Assembly (NCBI GenBank): GCA_019348265.1
Contig: JAHWJV010000266.1
Coordinates: 1 to 5,309, forward strand
Reading direction: 5' to 3'
Length of the DNA: 5,309 nt
From: Gemmatimonadota bacterium
Lineage (GTDB): Bacteria; Gemmatimonadota; Gemmatimonadetes; Longimicrobiales; Longimicrobiaceae
In this document: piece after piece, positions 1 to 3,600 of the stretch
How the letters are laid out: each line of letters begins with the position of its first letter
Position numbering within the stretch: position 1 is the stretch's first letter
The notes under the pieces: generated by a model
The model's database searches: none
What the model saw: the letters and a program-made list of their open reading frames with translations, nothing else
Told to the model about the DNA's origin: nothing
Program-made: the position numbers and the translations under genes

Positions 1-236
1 CCCAGTCCCTCCACCAGCGACACGGTGAGCACCCCGGTCGCCGCGGCAGCGGCGATCAAGAGCGGCGATGCGATGTTCTCCGTGACGAAGAACGCCAGCA
101 CGATTCCAAGGAGGATCGCGTGGCTGATCGCGTCGCTCATGAGCGCCATGCGCCGCAGGACGAGGAAGACGCCCGGCAGCGCGCAGGCGGCGGCCGTTAC
201 CGCCGCGATCCACTGAATCTCCTGCTCCGGATGCAT
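1..236 (-). CDS. Second metal ABC transporter permease (TroD/SitD/YtgD-like), N-terminal part, cut by window edge
   Basis: The minus-strand frame begins at ATG 236-234 and runs open to base 1, giving the first 78 residues of a membrane protein that continues outside the window. It starts MHPEQEIQWIAAVTAAAC and carries the ABC-3 family permease signature near residues 32-46 (ALMSDAISHAILLGI), the counterpart of the GDAISHAALPGI motif in the preceding gene. Hydrophobic stretches at about residues 9-27 and 43-54, and from about 60 onward, would be membrane helices. The start lies one base after the TAG of the upstream permease, and an AAGGA-like Shine-Dalgarno sequence sits inside that gene's last codons, so the two are probably translationally coupled. 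Operons of the TroABCD, SitABCD and YtgABCD type have two permeases that pair to form the metal channel, and position and motif both fit that role. The metal cannot be read from this part. Confidence 0.9.
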   Translation of the reverse strand, partial: MHPEQEIQWIAAVTAAACALPGVFLVLRRMALMSDAISHAILLGIVLAFFVTENIASPLLIAAAAATGVLTVSLVEGL

Positions 237-237
237 G

Positions 238-1359
238 CTAGTCCTTTTCGTCGCCGTCGGACGGGTCGCGGCGTCGCTGCGCCTCCGCGATCCCGGCGAC
301 GGTGATCGACCATAGCCCGTCGGAGGAGCGACGTGCCCATCCGCGAGACTCCAGCGCCTCCAGCTCGTGATGCGCTCCGGCGTGGCCCGCCTCCAGCACC
401 GCCATGCTATGACCGTGCTCCTGGCCCGGGTGGCGTAGCGCCAGATCGTGCAGCTCTTCGAGCACCACCGCCGTGTGCAGGAGCCGGCGATTGCGGCGCT
501 CGCGCAGCCAGCTCCACACCATGCCTCGATTGGGAGCCAGCGCCAGTGAGCCGAGAACGACGACCGTCAGGCACAGGACGATGGTGGGGCCGGTCGGGAT
601 GCGTTGCCCGAGGGAGCTGACGACGGCGCCGGTCGCCCCGGCGAGCGCGCCGAAGAGGCCCGCGAGCAGAACCATCACGCCGAGCCGGTCCGTCCACTGG
701 CGCGCCGCGGCGGCCGGCGCGACCACCATCGCGGCCATCAGCACCACTCCGACGGTCTGCAGCCCGATCACGATCGCGATGACCAGGACGGAGGTGAGCA
801 GCGCGTCCAGCGCTCGCATCGCCAGCCCGAGCGACGCGCCGAAGTCGCGGTCGAACGTCAGCAGCTTGAACTCCTTCCAGAACAGCCCCGCCACCAGCAA
901 CGCGGCGGCGCCCAGCGAGGCGATCAGGACCACGTCCCGCTGCAGCAGCGTCGCCGCCTGCCCGAATAAAAAGCGGTCGAGCCCCGCCTGACTCGCGTCG
1001 GGGCGCTTCTGGATGGAGGTGAGCAGCACGAGCCCGATCCCGAAGAACACCGACAGCACGATCCCCAGCGCCGCATCCTCCTTGACGCGCGTCGTGCCGA
1101 CCACCCGCATCACGATCAGCGCGCCGATCCATCCGGAGAGCGCCGCACCGATGATCAGGACGAGCGGCGCCTTGCTGCCGGTGAGCAAGAATGCCAGCGC
1201 AATGCCCGGGAGCGCGGCATGGCTGATCGCGTCGCCGAGCAGGCTCTGCCTGCGGAGCACGGCGAACGAGCCGAGGGATCCGCTCGCCAGACCCAGCGTC
1301 GCGGCTCCCGCCGCCACCGTGCGGAGCGTGTAGTCGCTGAGGAGATCGACGATCTGCAT
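238..1359 (-). CDS. Metal (Mn/Zn/Fe) ABC transporter permease with C-terminal winged-helix-like domain (TroC/YtgCR-like)
   Basis: This 373-residue protein is an inner-membrane permease of the ABC-3 family, importing a divalent metal together with the ATPase and lipoprotein encoded just upstream. Residues 1 to about 285 are the permease, with roughly eight hydrophobic segments. Family motifs include LLGDAISHAALPGIALAF (40-57), VKEDAALGIVLSVFFGIG (92-109), FLFGQAATL (130-138), FDRDFGASLG (169-178) and PTGPTIVL (255-262). Members are usually about 270-300 residues, so residues 286-373 are extra. That tail is soluble and reads as helix (296-309), helix (318-324), recognition-like helix (328-338) and wing (SSDGLWSITVAG, 345-356), resembling the DNA-binding half of DtxR/MntR regulators. 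Seven histidines lie between residues 304 and 331. The ATG is one base after the ATPase TGA, with no clear Shine-Dalgarno sequence, which suggests coupling. The permease call is firm; the regulatory role of the tail is inference. Confidence 0.93.
   Translation of the reverse strand: MQIVDLLSDYTLRTVAAGAATLGLASGSLGSFAVLRRQSLLGDAISHAALPGIALAFLLTGSKAPLVLIIGAALSGWIGALIVMRVVGTTRVKEDAALGIVLSVFFGIGLVLLTSIQKRPDASQAGLDRFLFGQAATLLQRDVVLIASLGAAALLVAGLFWKEFKLLTFDRDFGASLGLAMRALDALLTSVLVIAIVIGLQTVGVVLMAAMVVAPAAAARQWTDRLGVMVLLAGLFGALAGATGAVVSSLGQRIPTGPTIVLCLTVVVLGSLALAPNRGMVWSWLRERRNRRLLHTAVVLEELHDLALRHPGQEHGHSMAVLEAGHAGAHHELEALESRGWARRSSDGLWSITVAGIAEAQRRRDPSDGDEKD
241..504 (-). other. Winged-helix-like, His-rich C-terminal extension of the permease
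   Basis: This segment encodes residues 286-373 of the permease. It follows the basic stretch RERRNRR just after the last membrane helix, which would place it in the cytoplasm. The pattern VVLEELHDLALR, then AVLEAGHAGAHHELEALESRGWARR, then DGLWSITVAGIAEAQRR matches helix-turn-helix plus wing, with the typical 'L..L...G....' turn and 'W.IT..G...A' strand and helix of DtxR-like winged helices. The metal-binding and dimerisation half of DtxR/MntR is absent: the protein ends in an acidic tail soon after the wing. In Chlamydia, YtgCR is a permease-repressor fusion of the same architecture (established knowledge). The call rests on reading the sequence, not on a profile search. Confidence 0.6.
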
Positions 1360-1360
1360 G

Positions 1361-2155
1361 TCAGATGGCCGGGTCCCATTCAGCCTGCGCGGGCGCCGGG
1401 GCGACCGTTCCGCCCTGCCGCTGCAGGAGCGGCATCCGACCGCCGTACGTGACGCGGAGGTTCTCGTCCGTGAAGACCTCCGCCACCGGCCCGACGGCGA
1501 TCCGCCGGACGTTCAGCAGGAAGACCCAGTCGAAATACTCCGGCACGGTCTCCAGATCGTGATGAACCACGACGACGGTCTTCCCGGCCGCGCGCAGCTC
1601 TCGAAGCACGCCAACGATCGCCCGCTCCGTCTTCGCGTCGACGCCCTGGAACGGCTCGTCCATCAGGTAAAGGGTCGCGTTCTGAACCAGGGCGCGGGCG
1701 AGGAAGACACGCTGCTGCTGCCCCCCGGAAAGCTGAGAGATCTGCCGCTCCGCATAATCCTGCATTCCCACCTGTGCGAGCGCGTCGAAGGCACGCTGCC
1801 GCTCCCGCTTCCCCGGGCGCCTGAACCAGCCGATCGCGCGGTAGGATCCCATCATCACCACGTCCAGCACGCTGGTCGGGAAGTCCCAGTCCACACTGCC
1901 TCGCTGAGGCACGTACGCGACCAGACGCCTCTGCTCGGAATACGGCCGGCCGTGCACCACCACCTGCCCTGCGGCGGGACGCACCAGCCCCAGGATCGCC
2001 TTGATCAGGGTGGACTTGCCGGCTCCGTTGGGCCCGACGATCGCCAGCAGATTCCCCGCAGGGACCTCCAGGTCGATATCCCACAGCACGGGCTTGTCGC
2101 GGTAGGCGACGGTGAGGTCATTGACCTCGATCGCGAAGGTCGGCTCGGGCGGCAT
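1361..2155 (-). CDS. Metal (Mn/Zn/Fe) ABC transporter ATP-binding protein (TroB/SitB/YtgB-like)
   Basis: This 264-residue cytoplasmic ATPase powers metal import through the adjacent permeases. All nucleotide-binding motifs are visible: an A-loop tyrosine (VAYRDKP, Y18), Walker A GPNGAGKST (41-49), a Q-loop YVPQRGSVDWDFP (81-93), signature LSGGQQQR (142-149), Walker B LYLMDEP (162-168), a D-loop around GVDAKTE and switch histidine H199 in VVHHD. The Q-loop context VDWDFP followed by VLDVVMMG is characteristic of Mn/Zn/Fe chelate-type ATPases. The frame is open further upstream to an ATG at 2290, but those 45 residues overlap the lipoprotein gene and look unlike protein, so the ATG at 2155 is chosen. 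It lies 10 bases after the lipoprotein TAA, behind a weak GAGAG. The TGA is one base before the first permease. Length is normal for the family and no key residue is missing. Confidence 0.96.
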   Translation of the reverse strand: MPPEPTFAIEVNDLTVAYRDKPVLWDIDLEVPAGNLLAIVGPNGAGKSTLIKAILGLVRPAAGQVVVHGRPYSEQRRLVAYVPQRGSVDWDFPTSVLDVVMMGSYRAIGWFRRPGKRERQRAFDALAQVGMQDYAERQISQLSGGQQQRVFLARALVQNATLYLMDEPFQGVDAKTERAIVGVLRELRAAGKTVVVVHHDLETVPEYFDWVFLLNVRRIAVGPVAEVFTDENLRVTYGGRMPLLQRQGGTVAPAPAQAEWDPAI

Positions 2156-2165
2156 GCGGCTCTCG

Positions 2166-3116
2166 TTATTCAGAGGTCTCGCCCAGAAGCGAGCCCACGA
2201 TGGTGTCGATGTTGTGACGCAGCATCCCCACGTAAGTCCCCTCGGGACTTCCCGGGTTTCCCATGGCGTCGGAAAATAGCTCGCCTCCAATGCGGACTTC
2301 CCACCCGCGCGCGCGTACGGCCTCCCGCACCGCCTCCACGTTTCGCTGCGGAATGGACGATTCGACGAAGATGGCCGGAATGCGCCGCTCCGCGATGAAG
2401 TCCGCCAGCCCCTGCACGTCCCCCGTCCCCGCCTCTGACACCGTGCTTATCCCCTGCAGCCCCCTCACCTCGAAGCCGTATGCCCGACCGAAATAGTTGA
2501 AAGCGTCGTGCGCGGTGATCAGGACGCGACGATCCCGCGGCACGCGCTCCGCCTGGCTGTGCACGTACTCGTCGAGTGCGATCAGCTCCGCGCGATAAGC
2601 TTCCGCGTTCCGGCGATAGTCCTCCGCATGCGCCGGGTCCAGCTCTGCGAGGGTGCCGCGGATGGGCTCGATGATTTTCGCCCACAGTTCGACGTCGAAC
2701 CAGAGGTGCGGGTCGAAAGCCCCCTGGAACTCAGGCGGCGCGAGCAGGTGCTCCTCGGGCACGGCCGCCACTACTGCGACGGTCCGGGTTCGCGAACCCA
2801 TCTCCCCCAGCACCTCCGCCATCTTGGCTTCCAGGTGCAACCCGGCGTAGAAGATCACGTCGGCGCGGAAAAGCCGCCGGACGTCCCCCTCTCGCGCTTT
2901 GTACAGGTGCGGATCCACACCCGGGCCCATCAACCCCGCGACGCTGACGTGCTCGCCTCCCACGTTTACCACTGCGTCGCGAATCATACCGACCGTGGTG
3001 ACGACCTGCAGGCGATCGTCCCCCACCGCCTCCTCGGGCGGAGCACACCCGCCAGCCGCGATCAGCCATCCGATCGCGCAGATGGCCAGCAACCCTCGAG
3101 GTTGGCGGAACGCCAA
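2166..3116 (-). CDS. Metal-binding lipoprotein of ABC transporter (TroA/ZnuA cluster A-I substrate-binding protein)
   Basis: This 316-residue exported lipoprotein captures a divalent metal and hands it to the permeases. With the start at TTG 3116-3114, the protein opens with a basic region (RQPR), a hydrophobic core (LLAICAIGWLIA) and a lipobox ending AGGC, with C24 as the lipidated residue. The metal ligands of the family appear in order: H70 (GVDPHLY), H137 (FDPHLWFD), H203 (ITAHDAFNYF) and D283 (FSDAMG). A His at the third position is TroA-like, whereas PsaA-type Mn proteins have Glu there. The His-rich loop of classical ZnuA is missing, so Zn, Mn and Fe all remain possible. An earlier TTG at 3146 directly follows an in-frame TAA and has no good ribosome site. 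The chosen TTG has GGGAG nine bases upstream and gives a cleaner signal peptide. It is the first gene of the operon. Confidence 0.94.
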   Translation of the reverse strand: MAFRQPRGLLAICAIGWLIAAGGCAPPEEAVGDDRLQVVTTVGMIRDAVVNVGGEHVSVAGLMGPGVDPHLYKAREGDVRRLFRADVIFYAGLHLEAKMAEVLGEMGSRTRTVAVVAAVPEEHLLAPPEFQGAFDPHLWFDVELWAKIIEPIRGTLAELDPAHAEDYRRNAEAYRAELIALDEYVHSQAERVPRDRRVLITAHDAFNYFGRAYGFEVRGLQGISTVSEAGTGDVQGLADFIAERRIPAIFVESSIPQRNVEAVREAVRARGWEVRIGGELFSDAMGNPGSPEGTYVGMLRHNIDTIVGSLLGETSE

Positions 3117-3125
3117 GATTGCAAT

Positions 3126-3130
3126 CTCCC
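3126..3130 (-). promoter_or_regulatory. Ribosome binding site GGGAG that decides the TTG start of the lipoprotein gene
   Basis: In minus-strand sense the bases read GGGAG, nine bases before TTG 3116-3114. The other in-frame candidate, TTG 3146-3144, has only a distant GGA before it. The site therefore favours the shorter protein, which also has a normal-length lipoprotein signal peptide. Confidence 0.6.
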
Positions 3131-3139
3131 AAATGAATG

Positions 3140-3157
3140 TTTTCAATTAGTCTAAAA
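3140..3157 (-). promoter_or_regulatory. AT-rich imperfect dyad, candidate operator of the metal-uptake operon
   Basis: In minus-strand sense the 18 bases read TTTTAGACTAATTGAAAA, an imperfect inverted repeat in which six of nine half-site positions match (TTTT..A.T on each side). It lies in a strikingly AT-rich island of an otherwise GC-rich window. It begins roughly four bases downstream of the transcription start predicted from the promoter at 3168-3196, a usual place for a repressor site. Metal regulators (Fur, Zur, MntR, DtxR) bind AT-rich dyads, but this one does not match any of their consensus boxes well enough to name the regulator. Confidence 0.35.
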
Positions 3158-3167
3158 ATCCATCAAC

Positions 3168-3196
3168 AGCATACCCGGCGAGCGTGACTCTGTCAA
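3168..3196 (-). promoter_or_regulatory. Sigma70-type promoter of the metal ABC transporter operon
   Basis: Reading the minus strand, a perfect -35 TTGACA (3196-3191) is followed by a 17-base spacer and a -10-like TATGCT (3173-3168, four of six consensus bases). The predicted transcription start is near 3161, giving a leader of about 45 bases before the TTG start of the lipoprotein gene. Orientation, spacing and position directly upstream of the operon support the call. The -10 element is imperfect, which would suit a regulated promoter. Confidence 0.65.
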
Positions 3197-3223
3197 CCAG
3201 GAGGCGCGCTCAGCGATGAGGAG

Positions 3224-3254
3224 CCGGGCCGACCCCGTGGAGGAGCCGGCCCGG
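3224..3254 (-). terminator. Strong GC hairpin between small ORF and operon promoter, possible terminator without U-tract
   Basis: The arms CCGGGCCG (3224-3231) and CGGCCCGG (3247-3254) are perfect 8-base inverted repeats. In minus-strand RNA the stem can continue inward by five more pairs, two of them G-U wobbles, to a 13-pair stem with a 5-base loop. In plus-strand RNA the same two positions are A-C mismatches. That asymmetry suggests the structure acts in minus-strand RNA. It would insulate the metal operon from transcripts coming from the kinase side. No run of U follows, so a classical intrinsic terminator is not shown; a pause site or RNA 3'-end stabiliser is possible. Confidence 0.4.
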
Positions 3255-3314
3255 TCAATTCCTACCTTGTTTTGTGGGGTTCCCGTGGGCGAACGCGACG
3301 CTCAGCGCGGGTCT

Positions 3315-3533
3315 TCAGGAGCCGGAAGAGCGATCCGTCTCTTCTCGCGTGTGACCATGACCCTGGTTCGCCGACGTTCCGCTCGCGTCCGCATCGCGGT
3401 TCGACCCGCGCGTCCCGCGCTCCGACGTCCCGAACTCCGCGCCGCGGTCGTCTTCGCTGTCGCCGCTGTTCGGGTGAGTGATTCCCGCGCCGCGCCCGGA
3501 CCCCTGTTGAACGCCCTTTTTGAGATTCGTCAT
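3315..3533 (-). CDS. Possible small Gly/Ser-rich disordered protein (hypothetical)
   Basis: I do not recognise this family. The frame encodes 72 residues from ATG 3533 (73 from the adjacent ATG 3536), beginning MTNLKKGVQQGSGRGAG. About 14 glycines and 10 serines, many Asp, Glu, Arg and Thr, no Cys, Trp or Tyr and hardly any hydrophobic residues point to an intrinsically disordered soluble protein. For it: a GGAGG Shine-Dalgarno sequence (3542-3538) four bases before the second ATG, third codon positions mostly G or C, a 58-base gap after the kinase stop in the same direction, and a strong hairpin downstream. Against it: short length, low complexity, no promoter of its own and no known domain. 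It could be cotranscribed with the kinase. It may also be a chance frame in GC-rich non-coding DNA. Confidence 0.35.
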   Translation of the reverse strand: MTNLKKGVQQGSGRGAGITHPNSGDSEDDRGAEFGTSERGTRGSNRDADASGTSANQGHGHTREETDRSSGS

Positions 3534-3581
3534 CATCCCTCCATATCGCGTGTAAAGCCGCCGACCGATTCACCTTAGCCT

Positions 3582-3600
3582 GGAACGCAAATCACGTTCC
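3582..3600 (-). repeat. Short perfect inverted repeat over the kinase stop codon
   Basis: GGAACG (3582-3587) and CGTTCC (3595-3600) form a 6-pair stem with a 7-base loop that contains the kinase TGA (3594-3592). In minus-strand sense the gene ends at the hairpin. There is no U-tract, so terminator function is doubtful. Confidence 0.25.

Noticed and set aside
2156..2290. Extended ATPase start at ATG 2290
   Set aside because: The extra 45 residues overlap the lipoprotein coding sequence and do not resemble an ATPase N-terminus; ATG 2155 gives the usual family start.
1358..2398. Long plus-strand open frame (346 codons) opposite the ATPase gene
   Set aside because: It is antisense to a clear ATPase with intact motifs; its composition (rich in Arg, His, Pro, Leu) is typical of a shadow of GC-rich coding sequence and shows no domain.
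3262..3573. Minus-strand frame of 103 codons overlapping the small Gly/Ser-rich frame
   Set aside because: Very Arg-rich, no ribosome site; the overlapping frame with GGAGG is the better candidate.
3216..3578. Plus-strand frame of 120 codons in the intergenic region
   Set aside because: Rich in Arg, Ala and Pro with no recognisable motif, overlaps the hairpin, and no convincing ribosome site or promoter reads in that direction.
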